A stretch of 64,000 bases of DNA, from assembly GCA_021780755.1 (NCBI GenBank), contig JAJXYF010000013.1:55332-119331 (forward strand), in the 5' to 3' direction. Shown here in pieces: positions 27,916 through 38,750 of this stretch. The translations under genes were made by a program, and so were the position numbers. Numbering within the stretch: the stretch's first letter is position 1; every line of letters starts with the position of its first letter. The notes under the pieces were generated by a model. The model was given only the letters and a program-made list of their open reading frames with translations. It searched no databases and was not told the DNA's origin. This stretch comes from Deltaproteobacteria bacterium (lineage in GTDB: Bacteria; Desulfobacterota; Binatia; Binatales; Binataceae).

Positions 27916-28959
27916 ATGAAGCTGGCATTGGCGATTGGCTATTCAGGGGCGAGTCTGCGGCTGCCGGTCGAGCGTATCCTGAGGGCGGAAGAGTTGGGCT
28001 ACGACTCGATCTGGACGGCGGAGAGTTATGGCTCCGACGCGGTCACCCCGCTGGCGTATATCGCGGCGCTGACGAAGCGAATCCGGCTGGGCACCGGGGT
28101 GATGCAGCTGGCGGCGCGCACGGCGGCAAATGCGGCGATGTGTGCGGCGACGGTTGACGCGCTGGCGGGTGGCAACCGGTTTATCGCGGGGCTCGGCGTG
28201 AGCGGGCCGCAGATCGTGGAGGGATGGTACGGGCAGCCGTGGGGACGGCCGTACTATCGCCTGCGCGATTACGTCGCGATCATGCGCAAGATCTTTCGGC
28301 GCGACGAACCGGTTAGCCATGCGGGCAAGGAAATCTCGTTGCCGTACACAGGACCGGGATCGGTGGGACTGGGTAAGCCGCTCAAATCGATTCTGCATAC
28401 CAACCCGAACATTCCAATTTTCCTCGGCTGCGAGAACGAAGCGACGGTCAAGCTGTGCGCGGAGGTATGCGACGGGTGGCTGCCGCTCGGCCTGATCCCG
28501 GGCACGTTTTCGCGCTACCGGCCGTGGCTCGAAGAGGGATTTCGGCGCAGCGGCGGCGGCAAATCGCTCGATCGCTTCGAGATCTTCGCGATGTTGCCGG
28601 TCGTGATCGACAACGATGTGCAGGCCGCGCTGGATCGTATGAAGCCCGAGATCGCGCTGTACGTGGGCGGGATGGGCGCGCGCTCGAAGAACTTCCATAA
28701 CGACCTGATGATCCAGCAGGGCTTTCCCGAGGCCGCGGCGCGGATTCAGGAGTTGTATCTCGCGGGCCGCAAGCAGGAGGCGACCGCGGCGGTGCCGGAC
28801 GAACTGGTTGACCTGCGCGCGCTGGTCGGTCCGCCCGAGCGGATCAAGGCACGCTATCGCGGATGGGAGAACTCCGGGGCGACCGGCCTGCTGCTGCGCA
28901 CCAACGACGATCGCGCGGTCGATTTGATGGCGGAAGTGGCGGGCCTCGAGCGCGGTTGA
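27916..28959 (+). CDS. LLM class (F420-type) oxidoreductase
   Basis: LPVERILRAEELGYDSIWTAESYGSDAVTPLAYIAALTKRIRLGTGVMQ. Confidence 0.93.
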   Translation: MKLALAIGYSGASLRLPVERILRAEELGYDSIWTAESYGSDAVTPLAYIAALTKRIRLGTGVMQLAARTAANAAMCAATVDALAGGNRFIAGLGVSGPQIVEGWYGQPWGRPYYRLRDYVAIMRKIFRRDEPVSHAGKEISLPYTGPGSVGLGKPLKSILHTNPNIPIFLGCENEATVKLCAEVCDGWLPLGLIPGTFSRYRPWLEEGFRRSGGGKSLDRFEIFAMLPVVIDNDVQAALDRMKPEIALYVGGMGARSKNFHNDLMIQQGFPEAAARIQELYLAGRKQEATAAVPDELVDLRALVGPPERIKARYRGWENSGATGLLLRTNDDRAVDLMAEVAGLERG

Positions 28960-28978
28960 GCGTGCGACAGATCGAGGA

Positions 28979-29050
28979 AGTTGTTCAAGAACGCGGAACT
29001 ATAGTTTTTCCGGACACTGAAACCTCATAGAGGTTTCACGGCATTCCATG
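28979..29050 (+). repeat. Dispersed intergenic hairpin repeat, copy 3
   Basis: GAAGTTGTTCAAGAACGCGGAACTATAG...TGAAACCTCATAGAGGTTTCA. Confidence 0.8.
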
Positions 29051-29072
29051 CCATCGGTCGGCTACGCTCGCG

Positions 29073-29810
29073 ATGCTCGATTGTCGGCACAGACGCGCGG
29101 GCTTCGCCATCATGATTGACGTTCGCGTTGCTCGGGTAGGCCGCCAGAACTTGAGACTCGCCACACTAGCGGGGTTGCTGATCGTGATGGCGATTGCTTC
29201 GTGCGTGCTGGCCGACCAACGGCAGACGATGGCCGGCGAACGGGAACCGTTGACGATCGAGTTGGTGAACCAGGCGGGCGACGTGCCGGGCGTATGGGAC
29301 GCGAAGATTCGCGCACGCGCAGTGGAGGCGCTGACGCGCAACGCGAACGACGTCAGCCGCTATTGGATGGGCGGAAAGCCGGTGAAGGTCGAGCGCGGCA
29401 GGCCGGCCGGGTTTCGGCTGATCGCGGTGAATCGGCGCCTCGATTACGGGGGCATCCCCGCCAGCGGCTATCACGATCACGATCAAACCGGCCCGTATGG
29501 GATAGTCAATATCGGGGCCGCGCACGGCAACGTCGTGATGGTTTACCTGCTGCTCAGCCACGAGCTGGCGGAAGCGATGGTGAATCCGGATGACGATCGC
29601 ACGCTCAACGGCTATGCGCTCGAGATCGTCGATCCGGCGGTGTGTTGCAGCTACGAAATTGGCCTGAGCGACGGCAGCCGGGTCCGGCTCAACACCTTCG
29701 TGTTGCCGCATTGGTTTACCGGGGGCGCGGGGCCTTATAGCTATCCCCCCACTAAATATATCGACGCACCGTTACGGACCGGTCCGGGCGGGTTCAAATC
29801 TCCACCATGA
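29073..29810 (+). CDS. Hypothetical protein with hydrophobic N-terminus and SHELAEAMVNP motif (start uncertain)
   Basis: LATLAGLLIVMAIASCVLA; YLLLSHELAEAMVNPDDD; first codons lie in repeat-derived sequence, so the start may be TTG at 29151. Confidence 0.6.
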   Translation: MLDCRHRRAGFAIMIDVRVARVGRQNLRLATLAGLLIVMAIASCVLADQRQTMAGEREPLTIELVNQAGDVPGVWDAKIRARAVEALTRNANDVSRYWMGGKPVKVERGRPAGFRLIAVNRRLDYGGIPASGYHDHDQTGPYGIVNIGAAHGNVVMVYLLLSHELAEAMVNPDDDRTLNGYALEIVDPAVCCSYEIGLSDGSRVRLNTFVLPHWFTGGAGPYSYPPTKYIDAPLRTGPGGFKSPP

Positions 29811-29994
29811 GAATGGCGGGTGCCGCTGACGGTGAACCGCGGAAGCCGACCCGCACGGCGGGTTGCGTCGGCCGGCGGGGCGCGGCGTTTCACATTATGC
29901 ACTCCGCTGTTACATCTGATACGGATCACGCAAGAATAAGGCTCTCAGGGCAGATCATTCGATCGGCGACGAAAATCGAGAGCAGGAGAAAGTC

Positions 29995-31227
29995 ATGAGT
30001 GAAGCATGGATTATCGATTGTGTTCGGACTCCGCGAGGCCGCGGCAAGAAGGACGCGGGTGCGTTGTACAACATCCATCCGCAGGAACTGTTTGCGCAGA
30101 CGCTCAACGCACTGGTCGATCGCAATAGCCTGGATCCGCGCGACGTCGAGGACGTGGTGGTGGGCACGGTGAGCGAGATCGAGGACCAGGGCGGATGTAT
30201 CGCGCGGATGTCGGTGCTGGCGGCGGGATGGCCGGCGGAAGCGACGGGAGTATCGCTCAATCGATTTTGCGGTTCGGGACTGCAGGCGGTGAATTTCGCC
30301 GCGATGGGAGTGTTGTCAGGTCAGCAGGAACTGGTCATCGGGGGCGGCGTCGAGAGCATGTCGCGGGTGCCGCTGGGTTCCGACAAGTCGGGCCTGGACG
30401 GCCACAATCGCCATCTGCGCGAACTGCATCCACTGGTGCCGCAAGGCGTATCGGCCGACCTGATCGCCACGCTCGAGGGGTTCTCGCGAGAGGACTGCGA
30501 TCGCTTCGCGCTGGAATCGCAGAAGCGCTGCGACCACGCGATCAAAAGCGGCTACTTCAAAAAGAGCGTCGTGCCGGTCAAGGATCTTGATGGCAAGGTC
30601 GTACTCGATCGCGAGGAATATCCGCGTCCGGAAACCACGCTGGAGGGGCTCGGCAAACTGGAACCGTCGTTCCTCGGGATGGGCGCGTATCGGATGAAGG
30701 ACGGCCCGCTGACTTTCGACCAGAAGGCCAAATCGCGCTATCCGCAAATCGAATCGGTCGATCACGTGCATACGGCGGGCAACTCGAGCGGAATCGTGGA
30801 TGGCGCGGGGGTGGTGCTGCTCGCGTCGCCGGAGTATGCGAAGAGCCGGGGATGGAAGCCGCGCGCGCGGATAATCGCGACCGCGACTTACGGTGACGAG
30901 CCGATTATCATGCTGACGGCGCCGGTTCCGGCGACGCGCCGGGTGCTGAAGAAGGCGGGGATGTCGGTCGGTGACATAGACCTGTTCGAGATCAACGAGG
31001 CCTTTTCGGCGGTGCCGCTGAAGGTGATGAAGGACCTGGAAATCCCGCACGAGAAGGTCAATGTGAACGGCGGCGCGATCGCGATGGGCCATCCGCTGGG
31101 GGCGACGGGCGCGATGCTGGTGGGCACGGTGCTCGACGAACTCGAACGGCGCGACAAGCGCACGGCGCTGGTGACGATGTGCATCGGCGGCGGGATGGGA
31201 ATTTCGACGATCCTCGAACGCATTTAA
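29995..31227 (+). CDS. Acetyl-CoA C-acetyltransferase (thiolase)
   Basis: [68 protein letters not shown]. Confidence 0.96.
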   Translation: MSEAWIIDCVRTPRGRGKKDAGALYNIHPQELFAQTLNALVDRNSLDPRDVEDVVVGTVSEIEDQGGCIARMSVLAAGWPAEATGVSLNRFCGSGLQAVNFAAMGVLSGQQELVIGGGVESMSRVPLGSDKSGLDGHNRHLRELHPLVPQGVSADLIATLEGFSREDCDRFALESQKRCDHAIKSGYFKKSVVPVKDLDGKVVLDREEYPRPETTLEGLGKLEPSFLGMGAYRMKDGPLTFDQKAKSRYPQIESVDHVHTAGNSSGIVDGAGVVLLASPEYAKSRGWKPRARIIATATYGDEPIIMLTAPVPATRRVLKKAGMSVGDIDLFEINEAFSAVPLKVMKDLEIPHEKVNVNGGAIAMGHPLGATGAMLVGTVLDELERRDKRTALVTMCIGGGMGISTILERI

Positions 31228-31468
31228 AACGATGCGGCGCCGCGGCAATTGAAGCCCGGACGCCGCGGTCTTCGACCGCATCGGGCACCCTGCCGTGTCG
31301 CATTCGCGGCGCGGCGGGGTGCGGAGCCATCACGGACTTGATCGGGGAACAATAACGGTTCCCGTTCCACTACCGGAATACTCAGTTGTAGGCCGGAACC
31401 CCCAGTCGTTCACATAATCTCAGTTCGCGCGACGATCTCAAGCAATAGTCATAAGCGCGCGTTCGCGA

Positions 31469-31717
31469 TTACCAGATGAACCAGCTACTACGTGCGGTGG
31501 TAGTGTGCTCGCAATTATTGCTGTTCGCGTCGCAGGTGGTGCAATGGTAACCATTGCTGTCGCAGAGCGTACGGTCGGAGGAATTATTATATCCATACTG
31601 GGGATCGGCGGATTGATAACCCTGACCGCCCCAGCGGCCGGGGCCACTATAGAAACAGGCCTGTAGACCCGTCATCGCGAGAGCCAACCCGACCACCAGA
31701 AGCGTTTTTGTGTACAT
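31469..31717 (-). CDS. Small Gly/Tyr/Cys-rich lipoprotein candidate
   Basis: MYTKTLLVVGLALAMTGLQACFYSGPGRWGGQGYQ. Confidence 0.5.
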   Translation of the reverse strand: MYTKTLLVVGLALAMTGLQACFYSGPGRWGGQGYQSADPQYGYNNSSDRTLCDSNGYHCTTCDANSNNCEHTTTARSSWFIW

Positions 31718-32042
31718 AGCCTTATACGAACCTCAGTTTCATGGTGGTCGCATAGGCGGATAGTACAAAGGGCAGGAGCGGGAAATCGGACCGTGCGGTG
31801 CCGCGAAGCACGAAATAGATAAGAGCGAATATAATCCCGAGCCTGCAACCGACTCATCTCTGGCAGGGTAATTTTGGAGTCCTAATAGATAGTCAAGTCC
31901 CGGGAATGGTTCGTGGTGCTTGAACGGGGAGCCGCGCGAGAGTCTTCATTTCGTTCAGGATGCGGTGCGGGCCGCTGATGAAGTTGGTAGCCGATTAATA
32001 CTCGGGACGTTGGAGCAGGCCTGTGGAATTAGTCGGCGCAGG

Positions 32043-33140
32043 CTATGACCATCGCGCGGAGCGGGGCTTGCCGCCGGGACCGCTGTAGGTAGCGGTGAAG
32101 CCCGGTTCGCGGACGAACTTGACGTGGGGCATTTGAGCGCGGAGGGATTTCCAGGCGGCGATAAGTTCGTCTTCCGCGCGATAATCGAACGGGTCTTGCA
32201 GGATTTTTTCGTCGGGACCGTTGGGTTCCGGGGGATGATCCTTGAGCCATTGGGCAGTGATAGCGAGGCCGCGTTCGGGTGAGACGACGTCGGCGTAGCC
32301 CAATTGGGTACGGACTTTGGAGAGGTCGAGGACGCGATGAGTGGTCCACGGCTGAGCCATCAGGGGGCGCGCGGGGACGGCGAATTCGGCGGGCATCGAG
32401 ACAATTTCCAATTCGTGGCCGAGGGCGTGCGCGATAATTTCGATGACCTGGCGCAGGGTGAGGAGGCGTTCGTCGCCGCAATTGTAGATCTGACCGCGCG
32501 AGGCGTCCGGGCGATCGACGGCGAGCAGGATGGCATGGGCGGCGTTTTCGACGTAGCAGGAATGATTAAGTGAGAGGCCGTCTTCGGGGACGATGATCGA
32601 GCGGCGGCCGTCGAGAATACGGCGCACGACACACCATTCGCGCGGCGCGATCTGGTAGGCGCCGTAGAGAAACGGATAGCGAAAGTGGGCCGCGCCGGGG
32701 TGTCGTTCAAAGACGGCGCGTTCGGTTTGGGCGACACGCCAGCCCTTGGCATCTTCCTCTTCGACGGGAACGACGGGGGCATCCTCGGCGGTCGGCACCG
32801 GCATGCCAGGCGGCTGCAAAACGGTGGGGTTCATGTAGCCGCGATAGGCGGGGACGCCGCCGATCGAGATGAAGCGGGCGGTGCGGCCGACCATGATTTC
32901 CGCGATACGCCGGAGGCGGCCATAGGCGGCGATAGTCAGATCGAAAGTACGATTACCGAGTGCGCCGCGCAGCGCGTCTTCGGAAAACGGGTCGGTGTGA
33001 AGGTGTTCGACGGTGGCGGGGATCTCGTCGAGTTCGTGGCGGCCGCTGTGGAGCATCGCGACCTGATAGCCGCGGCGCAGGAGACCGTTGACGATGTAAT
33101 GGCCGCTGGGTCCGGTGCCGCCGATGACGAGGGCTTTCAA
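32043..33140 (-). CDS. NAD-dependent epimerase/dehydratase family protein
   Basis: MKALVIGGTGPSGHYIVNGLLRRGYQVAMLHSGR. Confidence 0.9.
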   Translation of the reverse strand: MKALVIGGTGPSGHYIVNGLLRRGYQVAMLHSGRHELDEIPATVEHLHTDPFSEDALRGALGNRTFDLTIAAYGRLRRIAEIMVGRTARFISIGGVPAYRGYMNPTVLQPPGMPVPTAEDAPVVPVEEEDAKGWRVAQTERAVFERHPGAAHFRYPFLYGAYQIAPREWCVVRRILDGRRSIIVPEDGLSLNHSCYVENAAHAILLAVDRPDASRGQIYNCGDERLLTLRQVIEIIAHALGHELEIVSMPAEFAVPARPLMAQPWTTHRVLDLSKVRTQLGYADVVSPERGLAITAQWLKDHPPEPNGPDEKILQDPFDYRAEDELIAAWKSLRAQMPHVKFVREPGFTATYSGPGGKPRSARWS

Positions 33141-33175
33141 TGTTACCTACCTCGCTGAGAATTAACGAATCGCGA

Positions 33176-33991
33176 TCATTTGTCGCGTTTGGTGCCGATT
33201 TTGGATTTAGCATAGGCCGCCCCGGCGGCCTTGGCCTCTTCTTCGGCGGCGACACCGCGCGCGAGGTCGCCGTCGGCGTATGAGGTAGTGCCGGCGCTCA
33301 TCACGCGGGTGATGGCGTTGACGTGATCCTTGGTGATCATCATGGGAACGGAGGGCTTGGCGGCGAGTTCGCGAGCGAGCTGAGCGACCTCGGTGTCGAG
33401 GCGATCGAGCGGGACGACCCGATTGATCCATCGCCACTCCCTGGCTTCCTCGGGGGTGAAGCGGCGGCAGGTCATCACGAGTTCGCGAGTAAGGGCGGGA
33501 CCGATTTCGCGGACCATGCGGGGGATAGCGCCCCACGAATAAGGCGCGCCGAGATCGACCTCGGGGATGAACATGACGGTGCCGAGCGCGACGATGCGCA
33601 GGTCGCAAGCGACCATCAGGAGGACACCGCCGCCAACGGCGGCACCGTGGACCTGGGCGATGGTGACGGCCTGCATCTGCTCGATCGCGTCGAGGAGGCG
33701 AGCGCCAATTTGCCCTGCCCTGCGCCGCGCGAGCCAACTTTTGCCGCTTTCGACGCGGGTATCGGCGCCGGGAAGACTCTTCAAGTCGGCACCCGCGCTG
33801 AAGGCGCGACCGAAGCCCTTGAAAATGACCACGCGGAGTTCGGGATGGCTATCGAGCCAGCCGATCGCTTCGAGCATCTCGGACATGAAAGCGTCGTTAA
33901 TCGCGTTGAGGCGCTCGGGCCGATTAAACACGAGATGGCCGATGGGGCCGTTTACTTCGGCATATAAGGTAGTGAATTCGCGCTTTTCCAT
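33176..33991 (-). CDS. Enoyl-CoA hydratase/isomerase family protein
   Basis: GHLVFNRPERLNAINDAFMSEMLEAI, GRAFSAGADLKSL, VHGAAVGGGVLLMVACDLRI; start at internal ATG. Confidence 0.94.
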   Translation of the reverse strand: MEKREFTTLYAEVNGPIGHLVFNRPERLNAINDAFMSEMLEAIGWLDSHPELRVVIFKGFGRAFSAGADLKSLPGADTRVESGKSWLARRRAGQIGARLLDAIEQMQAVTIAQVHGAAVGGGVLLMVACDLRIVALGTVMFIPEVDLGAPYSWGAIPRMVREIGPALTRELVMTCRRFTPEEAREWRWINRVVPLDRLDTEVAQLARELAAKPSVPMMITKDHVNAITRVMSAGTTSYADGDLARGVAAEEEAKAAGAAYAKSKIGTKRDK

Positions 33992-34401
33992 TTTACCTTT
34001 TTCAGTATCGTCGTTGCCAACGGCCCCGGCGATGGTGCTGGCGCTGGACCTCAAGAGACTTGGTTCTATGCCGGTTTGAGAATTTCCTCAACCTCAGCGG
34101 GGCGGGGTGGGCAGGAGATTTTTGCGCGGGCGGGCGCAACCTGAAACGCATTGCGAGCACAGACGTCGATGAAATGCGGATTATGCGCCAGAGTTTTGCG
34201 CAGGGCAGGCTTTCGGGACGCCGCAAGAGGCGGCGGTTCTCCGCGGAACATAACTCGCCATTTGCTGATCCGGCGCCGAGAGCGATTCGGCGGAAGCGCC
34301 GGTCGGTGGGCGCATTGACCGGCCGACTCAGCGCGAAACAGGTATAAATAGTTACACGGAAAAAGTCTCACCATGCGACGCGCAGCTTCCGCAAATGACC
34401 G

Positions 34402-35640
34402 ATGTTAAAATCAGACGAAATGATGGATACAAGCACGGTGCCGGAAGGGGAAGCGAAGAGTGTAGCGGCCCCACGCCGGCCCGGATTAGGGCGGTGGGTG
34501 TGGGTCGCGACAATCGCGGTACTGGTCATCGGCGGATATGCATTAGTCAGTCGGCTAGTCGGAGAGCATAGCGCGACGGCGCGAACGGCCGCGGCCCATC
34601 CGGGAGTGCCGGTAGGGGCGGTGGCGGCGAAGCGCGGCGATTTGAACCGCTATCTGTCGGCGATCGGGACGGTGACCGCGTTCAACACGGTGACGGTAAA
34701 GACGCGGGTGGACGGTCAGATCGTGAAGGTGGCGTTCAAGGAAGGGCAGACGGTCAAGCAGGGCGACGAGTTGGTGGAAATCGATCCGCGGCCATACGCG
34801 GCGGCATTGTCGCAAGCCGAGGGGACGTTGGCGAAGGATCGGGCGACGCTGAAGAACGCGCAGATCACGCTGGAGCGGGACCGATCGTTGTTCAGCCAGG
34901 GCGTAATCGCGGCGCAGGACTATGACAATCAGCAGGCGCTGGTGGGCCAATCGGAGGGAGCGGTAGAGAGCGACCAGGCGAACATCGAGGCGGCGAAGGT
35001 GCAGGTGGACTATACGCGAATCACGGCGCCGATCACCGGGCGGATCGGGCTCCGGCTGGTGGACGTGGGGAACATCGTGCATGCGGCGGACACGACGGGC
35101 CTGGCGGTGATTACGCAGTTGGAACCGATCGCGGTGGACTTCAGCATCCCGCAGGACGATCTGCAGCAGGTGATCCAGGACATGCGGAAGGGGCAGGAGC
35201 TGCCGGTGTATGCGTACGATCGGGAGCTGAAGGCGCGGCTCGCGACAGGATCGCTGGAGACCTTCGATAGCCAGATCGATCAGACGACCGGGACAATCAA
35301 GCTGAAGGCGATATTTCCGAACACTGACTATTCGTTGTTCCCCAACCAATTCGTCAATGTGAGATTGCTGGTCGATACGCTGCGCGATGCGGTACTGGCG
35401 CCGGCGGTGGCGATCCAGCGGAATACGCAGAACGCGTATGTGTACGTGGTAAAGCCGGACCATACGGTCGAGGTGCGAGTGGTGACGGTGGCGGCGACGC
35501 AAGGGGACGTCGTGGCGCTGGAATCCGGGGTGGCGGCCGGGGATCTGCTGGTGACGGACGGGGTGGACAAGCTGTCGGCGGGGACCAAGGTGATCGTGCA
35601 GGTGGCGTCGAACGCGCCGGCGCGAAAGAGCAGTCCGTGA
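34402..35640 (+). CDS. RND efflux periplasmic adaptor (MdtA type)
   Basis: [48 protein letters not shown]. Confidence 0.95.
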   Translation: MLKSDEMMDTSTVPEGEAKSVAAPRRPGLGRWVWVATIAVLVIGGYALVSRLVGEHSATARTAAAHPGVPVGAVAAKRGDLNRYLSAIGTVTAFNTVTVKTRVDGQIVKVAFKEGQTVKQGDELVEIDPRPYAAALSQAEGTLAKDRATLKNAQITLERDRSLFSQGVIAAQDYDNQQALVGQSEGAVESDQANIEAAKVQVDYTRITAPITGRIGLRLVDVGNIVHAADTTGLAVITQLEPIAVDFSIPQDDLQQVIQDMRKGQELPVYAYDRELKARLATGSLETFDSQIDQTTGTIKLKAIFPNTDYSLFPNQFVNVRLLVDTLRDAVLAPAVAIQRNTQNAYVYVVKPDHTVEVRVVTVAATQGDVVALESGVAAGDLLVTDGVDKLSAGTKVIVQVASNAPARKSSP

Positions 35641-38600
35641 ACCCATCGCGCGTGTTCATCCTGCGGCCCGTGGCGACGTCGCTAATGATGGCGGCGATCA
35701 TGCTGGCGGGGATCGTGGCGTACCGGCAGTTGCCGGTGTCGGCGCTGCCGGAGGTGGACTACCCGACCATCGAGGTGCTGACGTTTTACCCGGGTGCAAG
35801 CCCCGACGTGGTCGCGTCGTCGGTAACGTCGCCGTTGGAGCGCCAATTCGGCCAGGTGCCGGGGCTGAACCAGATGACGTCGAACAGTTCGTTCGGCTGT
35901 TCGGTAATCACGCTGCAGTTCGTGCTCACGCTGAACATCGATGTGGCGGAGCAGGAGGTGCAGGCGGCGATCAATTCGGCGTCAACGTATCTGCCGGCGG
36001 ACCTGCCGAATCCGCCGATATACAGCAAGACCAATCCGGCGGACGCGCCGATTCTGACGCTGGCGCTGACGTCAACGGAAGTGCCGCTGACGCAGGTGGA
36101 GGACCTGGCGGACACGCGGCTGGCGCAGAAGATATCGCAGGTGTCGGGAGTCGGGCTGGTCAGTATCAGCGGCGGGCAAAAGCCGGCGGTGCGGGTGCAG
36201 GCGAACCCGACCACGCTGGCGTCTTACGGGCTGAGCCTGGAGAACCTGCGCAGCGCGATCGCGGCGGCGAACGTGGACGAGGCGAAGGGGAACTTCGACG
36301 GCGCGCATCAGGCGTACACGATCGGGGCGAACGACCAGTTGCTATCGAGCGCGGCCTATCGGCCGTTGATCGTGGCGTATCACAATGGCGCGCCGGTGCG
36401 GCTGAGCGACGTGGCGAACGTGATCGACGACGCGGAGAACGTGAAGCAGGCGGCGTGGATGAATACGGTGCCGGCGGTGATCCTGAACGTTCAGCGGCAG
36501 CCGGGCGCCAATATCATCACGGTGGTGGACAAGGTGAAGGCGCTGCTGCCGCGGCTGCGGAGTTCGCTGCCGTCGTCGGTGCAGGTGACGGTGCTGACGG
36601 ATCGCACGACGACGATCCGGGCGTCGGTGCAGGACGTGGAATTCGAGCTGATGCTGACGATCGCGCTGGTGGTGATGGTGATCTTCGTGTTCCTGCGCAG
36701 CGTATCGGCGACGATCATCCCGAGCATCGCGGTGCCACTGTCGCTAGTCGGAACATTCGGCGTGATGTACCTGCTGGGGTACAGCCTGAACAACCTGACG
36801 CTGATGGCGCTGACGATCTCGACCGGATTCGTGGTGGACGACGCGATCGTGATGATCGAGAACATCACACGGTATATCGAGGCGGGCGAGGCGCCGCTGG
36901 CAGCGGCGCTGAAGGGCGCGGAACAGATCGGCTTCACGATCGTGTCGTTGACGGTGTCGCTGATCGCGGTGCTGATCCCGCTGCTGTTCATGGGCGACAT
37001 CGTGGGGCGGCTGTTTCGGGAATTCGCGGTGACGCTGGCGGTAACGATCCTGGTATCGGCGTTCGTGTCGCTGACGCTGACGCCGATGATGTGCGCGAAG
37101 CTGCTGAAACATACGCCGGCGGCAGAGCAAGGGCGGTTTTATCGCGCGACCGAGCGGATGTTCGAGGCCACGATCGAGCGCTACGGGAGGACGCTGCGAT
37201 GGGTGCTGCGCCATGAGAACGCGACGCTGCTGGTAGCGGTGGGCACGCTGGTGTTGACGGTGGTGCTCTATATCATCGCACCCAAGGGCTTTTTTCCGGT
37301 GCAGGACACGGGAGTGATCCAGGGGGTATCGGAATCGCCGTCGTCGGTTTCGTTTCCAGCGATGGTGCAGCGTCAGCAGGCGTTGGCGCGGGTGATCCTG
37401 AAGGATCCGGCGGTGGAGAGTCTGTCGTCATTCATCGGCATCGACGGGACCAACACGACGATCAATAGCGGCCGCTTCCTGATCAACCTGAAGCCGCTGG
37501 CGGAGCGCAAAGCAAGTATCAGCGCGGTAATCCGCCGCTTGCAGCCGGAACTGGGGAAGGTCCCGGACATCACGCTGTTTCTGCAACCGGTGCAGGACCT
37601 GACGGTGGAGGACCGGGTCAGCCGGACGCAATATCAGTACAGCCTGGAAGATCCGAACATCGAGGAATTGAACACGTGGACGGCGAAGCTGCTGGCGAAG
37701 CTGCGCACACTGCCGCAACTGAGCGACGTCGCGAGCGATCAGCAGGACGACGGTTCGCAGATTGAGCTGGTGATCGATCGGGCGACGGCCTCGCGGCTGG
37801 GGATCACGCCGCAGATGATCGACGATACGCTGTACGACGCGTTTGGACAGCGGCAGGTATCGACGATGTTCACTCAGTTGAACCAGTATCACGTGGTGCT
37901 CGAAGCGGATCCGGCGTTCCAGAAGAATCCGCAGGCGCTCAACGAGATTTACCTGCCTTCGACGACCGGGGGCGAAGTGCCGCTGGCGACCTTCGTGCAG
38001 TTCCAGCCGAGCAAGGTGCCGTTGATGGTGAGCCATCAGGGGCAATTTCCGGCGGTCACGATCTCGTTCAACCTGGCGCCGGGATACGCGCTGGGCGACG
38101 CGGTGAACGCGATCGAAGCGGCAAGCCGGGAGATTGGGATGCCGGCGAGTATCGCGACGGCGTTTCAGGGCACGGCGCAGGCGTTTCAGGCTTCGTTGAG
38201 CAATGAACCGCTTTTGATCCTGGCGGCGCTGGTCACGGTGTACATAGTTCTGGGCGTGCTGTACGAAAGCTACGTCCATCCGATCACGATTTTATCGACG
38301 CTGCCATCGGCGGGCGTGGGAGCGATTCTCGCATTGCTGCTGTGCGGCAATGACCTCAACGTAATCGCGCTAATCGGTATCATTCTGCTGATTGGGATCG
38401 TGAAGAAGAACGGAATCATGATGGTTGACTTTGCGCTGGAAGCGCAGCGCAAGGAGGGCAAGCCGGCGCGCGAAGCGATTTACCAGGCCTGCCTGTTGCG
38501 GTTTCGGCCGATCATGATGACGACGATGGCGGCGCTGCTGGCGGGTCTGCCGTTGGCGCTGGGGACCGGCACGGGCTCCGAGTTGCGCCGGCCGCTCGGG

Positions 38601-38750
38601 ATCGCGATGGTCGGAGGGTTACTCCTCAGTCAACTTTTGACGCTGTACACGACGCCGGTGATCTATCTCGCGTTTGAGCGGCTGGCGGAACGGACGGCGG
38701 GACCGTCGGATGACGCGGAATACCAGGAACCGGTTGCGGCGCGGGCCTGA
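35637..38750 (+). CDS. RND efflux permease (MdtB/C type), first of two
   Basis: 1037 aa; [41 protein letters not shown]; overlaps the adaptor stop. Confidence 0.96.
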   Translation: MNPSRVFILRPVATSLMMAAIMLAGIVAYRQLPVSALPEVDYPTIEVLTFYPGASPDVVASSVTSPLERQFGQVPGLNQMTSNSSFGCSVITLQFVLTLNIDVAEQEVQAAINSASTYLPADLPNPPIYSKTNPADAPILTLALTSTEVPLTQVEDLADTRLAQKISQVSGVGLVSISGGQKPAVRVQANPTTLASYGLSLENLRSAIAAANVDEAKGNFDGAHQAYTIGANDQLLSSAAYRPLIVAYHNGAPVRLSDVANVIDDAENVKQAAWMNTVPAVILNVQRQPGANIITVVDKVKALLPRLRSSLPSSVQVTVLTDRTTTIRASVQDVEFELMLTIALVVMVIFVFLRSVSATIIPSIAVPLSLVGTFGVMYLLGYSLNNLTLMALTISTGFVVDDAIVMIENITRYIEAGEAPLAAALKGAEQIGFTIVSLTVSLIAVLIPLLFMGDIVGRLFREFAVTLAVTILVSAFVSLTLTPMMCAKLLKHTPAAEQGRFYRATERMFEATIERYGRTLRWVLRHENATLLVAVGTLVLTVVLYIIAPKGFFPVQDTGVIQGVSESPSSVSFPAMVQRQQALARVILKDPAVESLSSFIGIDGTNTTINSGRFLINLKPLAERKASISAVIRRLQPELGKVPDITLFLQPVQDLTVEDRVSRTQYQYSLEDPNIEELNTWTAKLLAKLRTLPQLSDVASDQQDDGSQIELVIDRATASRLGITPQMIDDTLYDAFGQRQVSTMFTQLNQYHVVLEADPAFQKNPQALNEIYLPSTTGGEVPLATFVQFQPSKVPLMVSHQGQFPAVTISFNLAPGYALGDAVNAIEAASREIGMPASIATAFQGTAQAFQASLSNEPLLILAALVTVYIVLGVLYESYVHPITILSTLPSAGVGAILALLLCGNDLNVIALIGIILLIGIVKKNGIMMVDFALEAQRKEGKPAREAIYQACLLRFRPIMMTTMAALLAGLPLALGTGTGSELRRPLGIAMVGGLLLSQLLTLYTTPVIYLAFERLAERTAGPSDDAEYQEPVAARA

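Noticed and set aside
29786-29806. GCGGGTTCAAATCTCCACC, resembling a tRNA T-arm or att site
   Set aside because: The T-stem does not pair over 5 bp, and the 70 nt upstream form no acceptor, D or anticodon arms; it lies at the 3' end of an intact ORF
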